From positions 1 through 64,000 of the forward strand of contig JAKFXK010000029.1 of NCBI GenBank assembly GCA_021731445.1: a DNA stretch of 64,000 nucleotides. The letters run 5' to 3'. The position numbers and the translations under genes are program-made. The notes under the pieces were generated by a model, which had not been told where the DNA came from, made no database searches, and saw only the letters and a program-made list of their open reading frames with translations. Each line of letters starts with the position of its first letter. The stretch's first letter is position 1. Of this stretch, positions 48,261-58,876 are shown piece by piece. The DNA comes from Nevskiaceae bacterium. Lineage in GTDB: Bacteria; Pseudomonadota; Gammaproteobacteria; Nevskiales; Nevskiaceae.

Positions 48261-48947
48261 ATGATTGTCGATCCATTGCCCATTCCTGCCGCTGGCGAAA
48301 GCCAGCGCCTACAGCTGCCCGGCCCTTTCGGCGTGATCGAGACCTTGCTGTCCGCCCCCGGCCAGGCTGCGTGGGGAGGCTGTGTGGTCTGCCATCCACA
48401 TCCGCTCTATGGCGGTGCGATGAGCAACAAGGTGGTCTACGCGCTGGCCTCTCAGGCCGGCAAGGCAGGACTTGTCACGCTGCGGTTCAATTTTCGCGGC
48501 GTCGGCAACAGCACGGGCCTGCACGACGAGGGCCGGGGCGAGACCGATGACACAGTCTGGCTGGCAGAACAGTTGCGCGCTGCGTTGCCGCCAGGCGCGC
48601 CGCTGGTGATGGCCGGGTTTTCCTTTGGCGCCTTCGTCTCACTCAAGGCGGCTTCGCGGGTGCGCGCAACGGGCTTGTTCAGCGTTGCCCCCCCGTTTTC
48701 TGCCACCCGCGCGATTTATGCCGAGGGCGAGGGATCGCCGCCGCATCCGGGTTGCCCCTGGTCGGTGATCCATTCGCGCGATGACGATACCGTTGCCTAT
48801 GCCGACACGGCCCGCGTGCTGGCAGAGTACGATCCCGCACCACAGCTCACCACGGTGGATGGTGCGGGCCATTTCTTCCACGGCCGCCTTGCCGAGGTGG
48901 GTGATGCGCTTGCCGCCTTGCTCGCCAAAGTGAAACCGGCACGCTGA
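48261..48947 (+). CDS. Alpha/beta hydrolase
   Basis: CVVCHPHPLYGGAMSNKVVYALA; TLRFNFRGVGNSTG; MAGFSFGAFVSL. Confidence 0.85.
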   Translation: MIVDPLPIPAAGESQRLQLPGPFGVIETLLSAPGQAAWGGCVVCHPHPLYGGAMSNKVVYALASQAGKAGLVTLRFNFRGVGNSTGLHDEGRGETDDTVWLAEQLRAALPPGAPLVMAGFSFGAFVSLKAASRVRATGLFSVAPPFSATRAIYAEGEGSPPHPGCPWSVIHSRDDDTVAYADTARVLAEYDPAPQLTTVDGAGHFFHGRLAEVGDALAALLAKVKPAR

Positions 48948-48985
48948 TATTCTTCTCAAGCACCTCACCCCGGAGTCCAAAAGCC

Positions 48986-49696
48986 ATGCGCGTTGTCCTT
49001 GCCCTCACCCTTGCCTTTGCTGCCGGCACTGCCGCCGCGCAGGATTTCAGTTTCACCCCCGCCCCGCAGCAGCCTGATTTCAAGAGCGTCTCGCAGGATG
49101 TGATTGCGGTCACCAGCTACAAGGCGCTCGGACCTGCGGAGGCTGGCGGCGTCACCGGCTTCAGTGTCGGTGTCTACGGTTCCTATTCCGCCACCCAGGA
49201 CAAGAGCGCCTGGCAGCGGCTGGTGGGCGAAAAAGTCGAGGCAGTCGGTGTGGCGGGCCTGTCTGCCCGCAAGGGACTGCCGTTCGACATTGATCTCGGC
49301 GCCATGTACTCGCAGGTGCCAGGCACCGACGCCAAGCTGTTTGGCGGCGAAGTGCGCTGGGCCCCGCTGCCGGGTGGTGTCGCCACTCCCGCCGTCGCGG
49401 TGCGCGCCAGCTACGTCAAGCTCACCGGCGAGGATGATCTCAAGGCCGATTCGAAGACTCTCGACGTATCGGTGTCCAAGGGGTTTGTGTTCGTCACCCC
49501 TTACGCGGGCCTGGGCTATGTCTGGGGTACGGTCGATCCCTCCGACAACTTCCCCAGCCTGAGCAAGGTGGAAGTCAACAAGGGCCGCTTCTTTGCCGGT
49601 GCGCGCGTCTCTCTGGGCTTTTTCGAAGTGACGCCGGAATACGAGAAGCTGGGCAAGAGCGATGTGTTCAACCTGCGGCTGTCGCTGGGCTTTTAA
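48986..49696 (+). CDS. Predicted outer-membrane beta-barrel protein
   Basis: Signal peptide MRVVLALTLAFAAGTAAAQ, alternating beta pattern, C-terminal VFNLRLSLGF ending in Phe. Confidence 0.65.
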   Translation: MRVVLALTLAFAAGTAAAQDFSFTPAPQQPDFKSVSQDVIAVTSYKALGPAEAGGVTGFSVGVYGSYSATQDKSAWQRLVGEKVEAVGVAGLSARKGLPFDIDLGAMYSQVPGTDAKLFGGEVRWAPLPGGVATPAVAVRASYVKLTGEDDLKADSKTLDVSVSKGFVFVTPYAGLGYVWGTVDPSDNFPSLSKVEVNKGRFFAGARVSLGFFEVTPEYEKLGKSDVFNLRLSLGF

Positions 49697-49827
49697 GCCC
49701 GCCAAGGCTGATGGTGCAGCGCTTGCAGGTTCTCTTTCATGCACGCGCCCCACCGCCAAGCCGGGCTTAATGGCCCTTTGATCGCGGCAGCACAGGGCTG
49801 TGCCCCATCGAGCGCAACCATGACGAC

Positions 49828-51006
49828 ATGCCGCCATCGAAACAGGGAAGCTCCCATGCCGTCACAACGCGCCGCCAGCCTGAGGAGGATCGGGCAGGTG
49901 TGTCCACCTTGAACAGACGGCAGCCGGAGCTGCTGGCGCGTGCGCCCCACCAAGCGCTGGCGGCCGACGTCCTGCGTGCCAAGGTGCTGATCGTCGACGA
50001 TCAGCAGGCCAATCGCGTATTGATGCGCCATACGCTGCCGCGCGGCGAAGTCGACATCATCGAGGCAGGCGATGGACTGGAGGCGTTGCGGCTCTGCGCC
50101 GAGCATGAGTTCGCGCTGATCCTGCTCGATATACGGATGCCCGGCATGGATGGTTTCGAGCTGGCGGCGGCCTTGTCGCGCGACGGGGCGACGCGGGAGA
50201 TCCCGATCATTTTCGTCAGCTCGGGCGGCGACGACATGAGCCACATCAAGAGCTATCAGTTCGGCGCCGTCGACTACATGACCAAGCCGCTCAACGAGCA
50301 GATGCTGGCCTCCAAGCTGCGCGTATTCGTCGAGCTCTGGCGCAGCAAGCGCCAGCTGCACCAGCTGCTCGGCGTGCTGGAAGAGCGCAACAAGAAGCTG
50401 GAGGAGGAGATCACCGAGCGTCGCCGCATCGAAACCCTGGTGCGCCACCAGGCCCAGCACGATGCGTTGACCAGCCTACCCAACCGCATCCTGTTTCTCG
50501 ACCGGCTCGACACCGCGCTCGAACGCGCCGCCCGCCACCACGAAAACTTCGCGCTGCTCTACATCGACATCGACGGCTTCAAGCCCGTCAACGACAACCA
50601 CGGCCATCTGGTCGGCGACGAACTGCTGCGCCACATCGCACTCAGGCTCTGCAAGAACGTGCGCAAGACCGACACCGTTGCGCGTCTGGGCGGCGACGAG
50701 TTCGCCATTGTTCTCGAAGAGGTGGCCAGCGACCGCGCCGCGCTGCAGGTGGGCCTGAAAATCTGCGAGGCCCTCGCCGTATCCTATGTGCTGGAAATGC
50801 CCGATGGCCTGGTCACCGTGCGCGTCGGCGCCAGCATCGGGGTGTCGATCTTTCCCGACCATGGCCGCAACCGCAACGACCTCATCAACGCCGCCGATGT
50901 CGCGATGTACCGTGCCAAGCGCAGCGGCAAGAACCATGCGGCGCTGGCCGAGCCGCCCTCTGGTTCTGTGGCGCTGCTGCGCGACCGCCTGGCTGCGCGA
51001 CTTTAG
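49828..51006 (+). CDS. REC-GGDEF diguanylate cyclase response regulator
   Basis: KVLIVDDQQANRVL...LILLDIRMPGMDGF...DYMTKPL; DALTSLPNRILFLDRL; RLGGDEFAIVLEE; true start may be downstream (e.g. VSTLNRRQ). Confidence 0.9.
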   Translation: MPPSKQGSSHAVTTRRQPEEDRAGVSTLNRRQPELLARAPHQALAADVLRAKVLIVDDQQANRVLMRHTLPRGEVDIIEAGDGLEALRLCAEHEFALILLDIRMPGMDGFELAAALSRDGATREIPIIFVSSGGDDMSHIKSYQFGAVDYMTKPLNEQMLASKLRVFVELWRSKRQLHQLLGVLEERNKKLEEEITERRRIETLVRHQAQHDALTSLPNRILFLDRLDTALERAARHHENFALLYIDIDGFKPVNDNHGHLVGDELLRHIALRLCKNVRKTDTVARLGGDEFAIVLEEVASDRAALQVGLKICEALAVSYVLEMPDGLVTVRVGASIGVSIFPDHGRNRNDLINAADVAMYRAKRSGKNHAALAEPPSGSVALLRDRLAARL

Positions 51007-51602
51007 ATTGAACGCAGCTCAAAAACGGCAACTTCTGCAAACAGGTTTGGAAAAGCCCAGCTCAGCAGGCCACCTTCGCGGGCATGGTTGAGCAGTGCGC
51101 GATCCGTGATCTTCCAGCGCCGCTGCGCGCACAGCGCCTCGAAATCCTTCACCGTGCAGAGGTGGATGTTGGGGGTGTTGAACCACTGCTCCGGCAACGA
51201 GGGCGTCACCGGCATCGCACCGCGCAGCAGCGCCCAACGCACGCGCCAGTGCCCGAAGTTGGGGAAAGTCACGATCACGGTCTTGCCGACGCGCAGCATT
51301 TCTTTAACGGCCTCATCAGGACGTTGCAGGGCTTGCAGGGCCTGGGTCATCACCACCACGTCAAAGGCGGCATCGCCGAAGTCGCTCAAGCCCTCGTCGA
51401 GATCAGCCTGGATGACCTTGACGCCACGCGCGATGCAGGCGGCGACGTTGTCGGCGTCGATCTCCAGTCCGTAGCCGCGCACCTGCTTGTGCTCAGCCAG
51501 GTGCGCCAGCAGCGCACCATCACCGCAGCCGAGATCAAGCAGGCGTTGACCAGGTTCGATCCATTCACTGATGAGTGCGAGGTCAGGGCGCAGTGCACTC
51601 AT
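51003..51602 (-). CDS. metW: Methionine biosynthesis protein MetW
   Basis: [49 protein letters not shown]; adjacent to metX. Confidence 0.9.
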   Translation of the reverse strand: MSALRPDLALISEWIEPGQRLLDLGCGDGALLAHLAEHKQVRGYGLEIDADNVAACIARGVKVIQADLDEGLSDFGDAAFDVVVMTQALQALQRPDEAVKEMLRVGKTVIVTFPNFGHWRVRWALLRGAMPVTPSLPEQWFNTPNIHLCTVKDFEALCAQRRWKITDRALLNHAREGGLLSWAFPNLFAEVAVFELRSI

Positions 51603-52765
51603 GACGGCTCGCCGGCAACGCGATCCAGATAATTCTTCAGCACACGGTGGTACTGCGGGATCGGCATGAGGAAATCATCGTGACCGAGTTCGGATTCGAT
51701 CTCGACATAGCTCACGTCCTTACCTGCAGCGACCAGGGCCTGCACGATCTCGCGCGAGCGGGCCGGTGAGAAGCGCCAGTCGCTCGAAAACGCGATGACC
51801 AGGAATTGTGCTGTGGCCTTTTCGTACGCGCGCACCAACTCGCCACCGGCATCGCGCGCGGGGTCGAAATAGTCGAGCGCCTTGGTCATCAGGAGATAGG
51901 TGTTGGCATCGAATCGGTCGACGAAGCTCTGGCCCTGATGGCGCAGATAGCTCTCCACCTCGAACTCGACATCGAAGTTGAAGCTGGGTGTGGCCGCTTT
52001 CAGCTCGACCCCGAACTTGGCGCGCATGGCGGCGTCGCTCAAGTAGGTGATGTGGCCCAGCATGCGGGCGAGCTTCAAGCCCCGGCTCGGCACCACACCG
52101 TGCTCGTAGAAATGCCCGCCATGAAAATCCGGGTCGCTCAAGATCGCCTGTCGCGCGATCTCGTTGAAGGCGATGTTCTGTGCCGAGAGTTCCGGCGCGC
52201 TGGCGATGATGAGTGCATGGCGGATGCGCGCCGGATACTCGATGGCCCAGGCCTGCACCTGCATGCCGCCCAGCGAGCCGCCGACCACCGCAGCCCAGGC
52301 CGCGATGCCGAAGTGATCGGCAAGGGCGGCCTGCGAGCGCACCCAGTCGCTGACCGTGAGCAGGGGAAAATCCGGCCCCCAGGGTTTGCCGGTTTCAGGG
52401 TTTGTGGTGTTCGGCCCGGTCGAGCCCTTGCAGCCGCCGAGATTGTTGAGCGCCACGACGAAAAACTTTGTGGTGTCGATGGGCTTGCCGGGCCCGATGC
52501 AGTTGTCCCACCAGCCGGGCTTGTTGTCGCCCTCGCTGTAGACGCCAGCGACATGGTGATCGCCGGAGAGCGCATGGCAGATCAGCACCGCATTGCTGCC
52601 TGCGGCGTTGAGTGCGCCATAGGTTTCCACCATCAACTCGTAGCGCGGCAGCGTGCGCCCGCAGTCGAGTGCGAGTGGCGATGCGAACCCGATTTTTTGC
52701 GGTGTGACGATGCCGACCGATACTGGTTCCATCAGCAGACTTGGAGAATCGTTCCCCATTAGCGG
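51599..52765 (-). CDS. metX: Homoserine O-acyltransferase (MetX family); exact start uncertain
   Basis: [57 protein letters not shown]; overlaps metW. Starts possible at MEPVSVG or at either duplicated MGND. Confidence 0.9.
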   Translation of the reverse strand, partial: PLMGNDSPSLLMEPVSVGIVTPQKIGFASPLALDCGRTLPRYELMVETYGALNAAGSNAVLICHALSGDHHVAGVYSEGDNKPGWWDNCIGPGKPIDTTKFFVVALNNLGGCKGSTGPNTTNPETGKPWGPDFPLLTVSDWVRSQAALADHFGIAAWAAVVGGSLGGMQVQAWAIEYPARIRHALIIASAPELSAQNIAFNEIARQAILSDPDFHGGHFYEHGVVPSRGLKLARMLGHITYLSDAAMRAKFGVELKAATPSFNFDVEFEVESYLRHQGQSFVDRFDANTYLLMTKALDYFDPARDAGGELVRAYEKATAQFLVIAFSSDWRFSPARSREIVQALVAAGKDVSYVEIESELGHDDFLMPIPQYHRVLKNYLDRVAGEPS

Positions 52766-52797
52766 AACAGGAGGATCGTTCCCCATTAGCGGAACAG
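52744..52797. repeat. 27-bp tandem duplication across the yggT stop/metX start junction
   Basis: GAGAATCGTTCCCCATTAGCGGAACAG (52744-52770) followed by GAGGATCGTTCCCCATTAGCGGAACAG (52771-52797), 26/27 identical. Confidence 0.95.
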
Positions 52798-53337
52798 CAT
52801 CGGCAGCGGCACCAGGCGGATCAGCACCTGCAGTGCCAGCATCACTACCAGCGGCGAGAGATCGAAGCCGCCGATCGGCGGGATGAAGCGGCGCACGGGC
52901 TTGAGCAGCGGCTCGTTCAGGCTCCACAGGATATCCGCTGCCGGGCTGCGGCCTCCCGGGCCCATCCAGCTCAGGATGGCCTGCACGAACAGCGACAGCG
53001 TGTAGAGGTTGATGCAGAGCACGATGCACTTGAGCAGGGCGAACCACAGCATCGCCAGCAGCGATACGGAGGCCCCCAGCATCCAGCCCACGACCGCGAT
53101 GTAGATCACCGCGACGGCCAACAGCACCAGCAGAGTGGCGGTATCGAGGTTGCGGTAGCGCGGTATCAGGGCGCGCAGCGGTTGGGCGAGCGGGTTGGTG
53201 ATCTTCCACACCAATTGCGACAAGGGGTTGTAGAAATCCGCACGCACCAGTTGCAGCAGCACGCGCAGCAGCAGCGCACCCATGAACAGATCGAACAGGA
53301 CGTTGACGAGGAAGAACAGCGCGTTGCCAGCACCCAT
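52786..53337 (-). CDS. YggT family membrane protein
   Basis: [49 protein letters not shown]. Confidence 0.9.
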   Translation of the reverse strand: MGAGNALFFLVNVLFDLFMGALLLRVLLQLVRADFYNPLSQLVWKITNPLAQPLRALIPRYRNLDTATLLVLLAVAVIYIAVVGWMLGASVSLLAMLWFALLKCIVLCINLYTLSLFVQAILSWMGPGGRSPAADILWSLNEPLLKPVRRFIPPIGGFDLSPLVVMLALQVLIRLVPLPMLFR

Positions 53338-53348
53338 GGATCGGTTTC

Positions 53349-54182
53349 CTATTGTTGGTCGAGGGCATCGCCCAGTGCCTTGGCACGGGCATCGGCAGCT
53401 TGCAGAGCTTGTTGAAACATGGCGCGCAAGCCTGCGGATTCAAGGTGCTGCACGGCAGCCTCAGTGGTGCCACCTTTGCTGGTGACATTGGCGCGCAGCA
53501 CACTGGCATCCAGCCCCGACTCGCCAACCATGCGTGCCGCACCGACGCAGGTCTGTGCGGCGAGCTGTGCGGCGATATCGGGCTTGAGGCCGAGCGCTGT
53601 ACCGGCATCGCGCAGCGCCTCTACCAGCAAAAAGAAGTAGGCGGGGCCGGAGCCGGAAAGCGCCGTCACTGCATCCAGCTGTTGCTCTTCATCGACCCAC
53701 ACGCAAGCGCCTGCGGTGGCGAGCAGGCGCTCTGCCAGCGCGCGCGCTGTGGCTGGGGTGCCTGTGGGCGCGAACAGGCCGGTGATGCCGGCACCCAGCA
53801 ACGCGGGGGTGTTGGGCATGGTGCGCACGTAGGCAAGCTCGCTGCCCAGCAGTCTTCGCAGTGTGGACAGCCTCACCCCGGCGGCGATCGACACCACCAC
53901 GGCGCCAGGCTTGAGCTTGAGTCCCGCCAGTGCGGATGCCATCTGCTGCGGTTTGACGGCCAGCACCAGTGCATCGGCATCCGCCACGATTCCTGCCGCA
54001 GCGCCATGCACCGCAATCCCGAACTCTTTGGCGAGCCATGCCGCGCGCGCTGTCACAGGCTCCGCCACCACCACCTGCGTCGCGGGCCAGCCGGTCTTCA
54101 GCAAGCCGCCAATCAGCGCTGCGGCCATGTTGCCGCCGCCTAAAAAGGCAATCCTGGGATGTGCGGAGAGTGCTGCGGACAT
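53349..54182 (-). CDS. proC: Pyrroline-5-carboxylate reductase
   Basis: [68 protein letters not shown]; start at 54182. Confidence 0.93.
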   Translation of the reverse strand: MSAALSAHPRIAFLGGGNMAAALIGGLLKTGWPATQVVVAEPVTARAAWLAKEFGIAVHGAAAGIVADADALVLAVKPQQMASALAGLKLKPGAVVVSIAAGVRLSTLRRLLGSELAYVRTMPNTPALLGAGITGLFAPTGTPATARALAERLLATAGACVWVDEEQQLDAVTALSGSGPAYFFLLVEALRDAGTALGLKPDIAAQLAAQTCVGAARMVGESGLDASVLRANVTSKGGTTEAAVQHLESAGLRAMFQQALQAADARAKALGDALDQQ

Positions 54183-54229
54183 GGCGGCGGATGATGGCTG
54201 GAAAAATGCGCCGCGTATCATAGCGGCCG

Positions 54230-55846
54230 ATGACCCAGACCAAGCCCCTGTCCGCGCCGCTGGCGCGCTTCGACGCGCCCACCAGCAAGCTCCTCGCCGA
54301 TCTCAAAGCCCGGATCGACTCGGCCCGAGTCTACGATGTGGCCTGCATTACGCCCTTGCAGGCCGCGCCCAAGCTCGGTGCGCGCCTGGGCAACACGGTG
54401 CTGCTCAAGCGTGAGGACTTGCAACCCGTGCACAGCTTCAAGCTGCGCGGGGCCTTCAACAAGATCGTGGGTCTCACGGCGGCAGAGCAGGCCAAGGGAG
54501 TCATCTGCGCCAGTGCGGGCAACCATGCACAGGGCGTGGCACTGGCCGGCAGGCATCTGGGCATCGCGACCCTCATCTGCATGCCGCGCACCACGCCGGC
54601 GATCAAGGTGGATGCGGTGCGCGCGCTCGGCGGCAAGGTGGTGCTGCACGGCGATGCCTATGACGACGCCCGCGAGCATGCCGAGAAACTGGCGGCGGAA
54701 AGGGGTCTCACTTTCGTGCATCCCTACGACGACATCGAGGTGATTGCCGGACAGGGCACGGTGGCGAAGGAAATGCTCGAACAGCTTGCGGGCCAGACGC
54801 TCGATGCGGTGTTCGTCTGCGTCGGCGGTGGCGGCCTGCTGGCGGGCGTCGCGGCCTATGTGAAAAGCGTCAGCCCCAAGACTCGTGTGATCGCGGTGGA
54901 GCCGGACGACTCCGATTGCTTCGCCCGTGCCTTTGAGGCAGGCCGTCGCGTCGAGCTGAAAACCGTCGGCCTGTTTGCCGATGGCGTGGCCGTGAAGCAG
55001 GTGGGAATCGAGCCCTGGCGTATCGCGCGGCATCTGGTGGACGAGGTGATCCGCGTCGATGCCGACGAGATTTGCGCCGCCATCCGCGACTGCTTTGCCG
55101 AGAACCGCAGCGTGCCGGAACCTGCAGGCGCGCTGGCCGTCGCAGGCCTCAAGAAGTGGGTTGCGCTGCACGATGCCAAAGGCCTCACACTGGCTGCGAC
55201 CGTGAGCGGGGCCAATGTCAACTTCGACCGCCTGCGTCACATCGCCGAGCGTGCCGAGATCGGCGACCACAGCGAAGCACTGCTGGCCGTCACCATCCCG
55301 GAGAAACCCGGCAGCTTCCGCCGCTTTCTGAAGCAGCTCGGCCGGCGCGTCATTACCGAGTTCAACTACCGCTACGCCTCACCGGGCGAGGCGCACATCT
55401 TCGTCGGCTTCAAGCTCAGTGAGGGCGCTGGCGAGACCGCCGCACTCATCGCACATCTAGATGAGCTGGGCTATCCCGTCACCGATCTGAGTCACAACGA
55501 GATGGCAAAGCTGCACGTCCGCTACATGGTTGGAGGCCGCCTGCCGACGGTCGGGGTCGGAGGCCGCGCGTCGGGTCTCGATGACGAGCAACTGTTCCGC
55601 TTCGAGTTTCCGGAGCGTCCCGGCGCCTGTCTGGCGTTTCTGGATGCGATTGGCTCGACCTTCAACATTTCCCTCTTCCACTACCGCAACCACGGCGCCG
55701 CCTATGGCCGTGTGCTGGCGGGCCTGCAAGTACCCAAGGGCAAAAGCCGCGAGTGCCGCGAGGCACTGGATGCGCTCGGCTATCCGTACTGGGACGAGCG
55801 CGACAACCCGGCCTATGCGCTGTTTCTAGGCAGTGCCCCGCAGTAA
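54230..55846 (+). CDS. ilvA: Threonine ammonia-lyase, biosynthetic
   Basis: LLKREDLQPVHSFKLRGAFNKI; SAGNHAQGVALAG; VGGGGLLAGVAAYVK; two C-terminal ACT-like regions. Confidence 0.95.
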   Translation: MTQTKPLSAPLARFDAPTSKLLADLKARIDSARVYDVACITPLQAAPKLGARLGNTVLLKREDLQPVHSFKLRGAFNKIVGLTAAEQAKGVICASAGNHAQGVALAGRHLGIATLICMPRTTPAIKVDAVRALGGKVVLHGDAYDDAREHAEKLAAERGLTFVHPYDDIEVIAGQGTVAKEMLEQLAGQTLDAVFVCVGGGGLLAGVAAYVKSVSPKTRVIAVEPDDSDCFARAFEAGRRVELKTVGLFADGVAVKQVGIEPWRIARHLVDEVIRVDADEICAAIRDCFAENRSVPEPAGALAVAGLKKWVALHDAKGLTLAATVSGANVNFDRLRHIAERAEIGDHSEALLAVTIPEKPGSFRRFLKQLGRRVITEFNYRYASPGEAHIFVGFKLSEGAGETAALIAHLDELGYPVTDLSHNEMAKLHVRYMVGGRLPTVGVGGRASGLDDEQLFRFEFPERPGACLAFLDAIGSTFNISLFHYRNHGAAYGRVLAGLQVPKGKSRECREALDALGYPYWDERDNPAYALFLGSAPQ

Positions 55847-55859
55847 CTGCAAGACGACT

Positions 55860-56129
55860 TTACCGGCAGACCGCGTAAGGCTGCTGCGTGCACTGGCAGT
55901 TGGCTTTCGACTCCACCGGGCAGTTGGCGAAGTAATCCTTGCCACCACACTGGATGTAGCAGCTGCGGCCATAGTCATGCACCACTTCCTGACCCGGTGC
56001 GGGCACTACCGCGCCGGTGCCGGTGCTGCCGTAGGGCTCTACACCACCGGGGCCGACGGTGCCGTAGCAGGAGGCGAGCAGCCCCAAGGCCAACAGGGGG
56101 GTCAGCAATTTGAGCGTGGTGCGGATCAT
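55860..56129 (-). CDS. Small Cys-rich putative lipoprotein
   Basis: MIRTTLKLLTPLLALGLLASC lipobox; C-terminal SCYIQCGGKDYFANCPVESKANCQCTQQPYAVC. Confidence 0.65.
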   Translation of the reverse strand: MIRTTLKLLTPLLALGLLASCYGTVGPGGVEPYGSTGTGAVVPAPGQEVVHDYGRSCYIQCGGKDYFANCPVESKANCQCTQQPYAVCR

Positions 56130-56275
56130 GGTGAAAGACCAGTCGGTGGAGACGCTGCGCAGGCTGCGCGATATTTCTGAAGCGCGGATGAATCCTCGGT
56201 GCAAAGGGCAGAGCCCTGCAAGCGCTGCGTTACCATCGCGTTTATGAATCCAGTCACGTTTGCAGAGACCCACTG

Positions 56276-57037
56276 ATGCGCTTCGCCATGTTGGGCAGCG
56301 GCAGCAAGGGCAACGGCACGCTGGTGGATGCCGGCGGTGCGCGCGTGCTGGTGGACTGCGGCTTTGCGGTGCGCGAGGTCGAGGCACGCGCGGCAAGGCT
56401 CGACTTCGATCTCGACAGTCTCGATGCGATTCTGGTGACGCACGAGCACGGCGATCACCTCGGCGGTGTAGCGCGTCTGGCCCGCGCCTACGCGGTACCG
56501 GTGTATCTCACGCGCGGTAGCTATCAAGCCTGGCGTGACAAGGAGGTAGAGGACGTGCGCTTCATCACCCCGCACGAGCCGTTCCACGTCGGCGTGCTCA
56601 AGGTGCAGCCTTTCCCCGTGCCGCACGATGCGCAGGAGCCCTGCCATTTCGCGTTTCAGTGGAGCGGCAAGAAGCTCGGCATGGTGTCGGATCTGGGCGC
56701 CATCACCTCGCACGTCCGCTATGTGCTGAAGGACTGCGATGCCCTGCTGCTGGAGACCAACCACGATGTCGCCATGCTTGCCAAAGGGCCGTATCCGCAG
56801 CGCCTGAAAGACCGGGTCGGTGGCGGACTCGGCCATCTCTCCAACATGCAGGCGGCAGGCCTCGTCAGCACGGTGCAGCGTGAGCGCTTGCAGCATCTCG
56901 TGCTGACTCATCTCTCCGAGCAGAACAACACGCCGCAGCTGGCACGAGAGGCCATCTGCGAAGCATTGGAGCAAGACCCGGATTGGTGCGTCTGCGCGCA
57001 TCAGCAGGATGGCCTTGCCTGGCGCAGCATTGCCTGA
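56276..57037 (+). CDS. MBL-fold metallohydrolase (YycJ/WalJ-like)
   Basis: MRFAMLGSGSKGNGTLVDAGGARVLVDCGFAVREVEARAARLDFDLDSLDAILVTHEHGDHLGG; LVLTHLSEQNN. Confidence 0.9.
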   Translation: MRFAMLGSGSKGNGTLVDAGGARVLVDCGFAVREVEARAARLDFDLDSLDAILVTHEHGDHLGGVARLARAYAVPVYLTRGSYQAWRDKEVEDVRFITPHEPFHVGVLKVQPFPVPHDAQEPCHFAFQWSGKKLGMVSDLGAITSHVRYVLKDCDALLLETNHDVAMLAKGPYPQRLKDRVGGGLGHLSNMQAAGLVSTVQRERLQHLVLTHLSEQNNTPQLAREAICEALEQDPDWCVCAHQQDGLAWRSIA

Positions 57038-57091
57038 AATGGTGTTCTTCGCCATTGCCGTGCAGTGGCGGGACGGGGACAATCAAAGTCC

Positions 57092-58085
57092 GATGAGGAT
57101 TGACTCCATGCTCGACCGCCGCCTGTCCACACGCCTGCTCGCCCTCGTCGCCGTGCTGTGGGCCGGCATGGCCACAGCCCAGCTGGCCCTGCCGGAGACG
57201 CCGCCCGATGCCAAGCCCGGCGAGTGCTACGGCCTGGTCTATGTGCCGCCGCAGTACCGCAGCTTCGAGGAGTCTGAGTTGCTCGCTGTCGCCAGCGAGC
57301 GCATCGAGATCACGCCGGCGGTCTATGAATACGTCGACGAGCAGGTGGTCATCCCGGCAGGCAAGCGCAAGAAAATCATCAAGCCCGCCGTCACCGAAAC
57401 CACCGAAGAAACCATCACCGTGCCAGGTGCGAAAAAACGTGTCGTGGTGCCTGCCACTTACAAGACCGTCACCGAACAAGTGGTTGTGCAACAAGGCGCT
57501 GTGCTCCAGCCCGGCGAGCTGTTTGTAGGGCAGGAGGGCGGTGCCATCTGCATCGTCGATCAGCCCACCACGCAACAGACGGTGAAGAAGCGCGTGGTTG
57601 ACCGCCCCGCCAGCAGCAGGCTGGTCAGCACGCCCGAACGCGAGCGGGTGGTGCAGCGCAAGAAGATCATCGAGCCTGCCGTGACCGAATGGGTGGATGT
57701 GCCGGAGCGCACCATCACCAAGCGCGTGAAACTATTATCGACACCCGCAGGCAGCAGAACGGTACCGGTACCCGCGCAATACCAGACGGTGACGCGTCGC
57801 GAGCAGACCGCTGCCGCCAAGGCTGAGTGGCAGCGTGTGCTGTGCGAAACCAATTTCACGCCGGCGCTGGTGCTGAGCCTGCAAGAGGCGCTGAAGCGTG
57901 AAGGTGCCTACAAGGGCGCGGCGAGTGGGCAGATGAACCTGCAAACCGCCAGCGCGGTGCGCCTGTATCAGGAACGCAACGCCCTGCCCACCGGGGGCTT
58001 GAGCCTGGTCACTCTGGATCGTCTTGGCGTCAGCGTCACCGAAGGGCAGGCGATGATCCCGTCGGAATCAGCGCCGCGCCCATAG
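57092..58085 (+). CDS. Secreted protein with internal Val/Thr repeats and a C-terminal peptidoglycan-binding-like domain
   Basis: Repeated (I/V)xPAVTExxxxxxV...KRVVVPATYKTVTEQVVV modules; C-terminal LQEALKREGAYKGAASGQMNLQTASAVRLYQ; overlaps the preceding ORF track by start choice. Confidence 0.7.
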
Positions 58086-58445
58086 CAGCGCCACCACCAG
58101 TGGCACGATGGCGATCACGTCTGCCACGACGACCCGGCGGATGGCCGCATTGCCGCCGCCTTCGAGCATCGCCAGCGCGATGAAACTCACCATGCTCAGT
58201 AGCCCCGCCAGCGCCATCGGCGTGCGCCAGGCCGGGATGAAGGCAGCAGCGATCATCGCCCCGCCCAGCAAGCCGAACAGCACCGCGCGATGCCGCATGA
58301 GGATGCGCAGGTTGGCATCGTCAAACGGTATCGCATACAAGGCTTGCAGCCGCTCCGCCCCCAGCACGCCGATGAACGGCAGGGCATTGATGACACCCGC
58401 CAGCAGCAGGGCTGCGGCCAGCGGGGTTTGATGATTGAAGGACAT
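58068..58445 (-). CDS. Small membrane protein
   Basis: MSFNHQTPLAAALLLAGVINALPFIGVLGAERLQALY, four hydrophobic segments; start at 58445. Confidence 0.65.
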   Translation of the reverse strand: MSFNHQTPLAAALLLAGVINALPFIGVLGAERLQALYAIPFDDANLRILMRHRAVLFGLLGGAMIAAAFIPAWRTPMALAGLLSMVSFIALAMLEGGGNAAIRRVVVADVIAIVPLVVALLWARR

Positions 58446-58450
58446 GGGAC

Positions 58451-58762
58451 TCAACCGTAAGCGCGGGTTTCCGCCGCGTGCGGCTGAGGCGCCAGCAAGA
58501 GATACAGCATCGGGCCGATGGAGCCGAGCACCAGCGTGGTGATGAGGTACGGCCAGATCTTGCGGCCGGTGGCCGCCGCGTCGCGCCACATCCATACCAT
58601 CGCCAACAGACAGACGATGACCAGATCGGCAAACACCTGATAGCCCGCGAGGTGCATATGGCTTTGCAGCAGGCCGAGATAGCCGACCTCGATCAGCACG
58701 TAGCTGGAATACAGCGCGAACGGCAGCAGGATGGCGAGGATGATGGTGCGGGGCAGGTGCAT
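58451..58762 (-). CDS. DUF2834-like membrane protein
   Basis: LPFALYSSYVLIEVGYLGLLQSHMHLAGYQVFADLVIVCLLAMVWMWRDA. Confidence 0.65.
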   Translation of the reverse strand: MHLPRTIILAILLPFALYSSYVLIEVGYLGLLQSHMHLAGYQVFADLVIVCLLAMVWMWRDAAATGRKIWPYLITTLVLGSIGPMLYLLLAPQPHAAETRAYG

Positions 58763-58876
58763 GGGGTTCTCCTGGGGTTGGTTGATTGCGGCGCTACTGT
58801 CCGCTTAAGCCTGGGTGCGCCTCAATGACTTGGCAGGTAATACCACCACCCGCAGTGCCCAGCGCACAATCGGCCA

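Noticed and set aside
51599-53608. 669-aa reading of the metX ORF extending through yggT
   Set aside because: The upstream part is the shifted frame of yggT; the MetX homology begins near the duplicated ATG/MEPVSVG.
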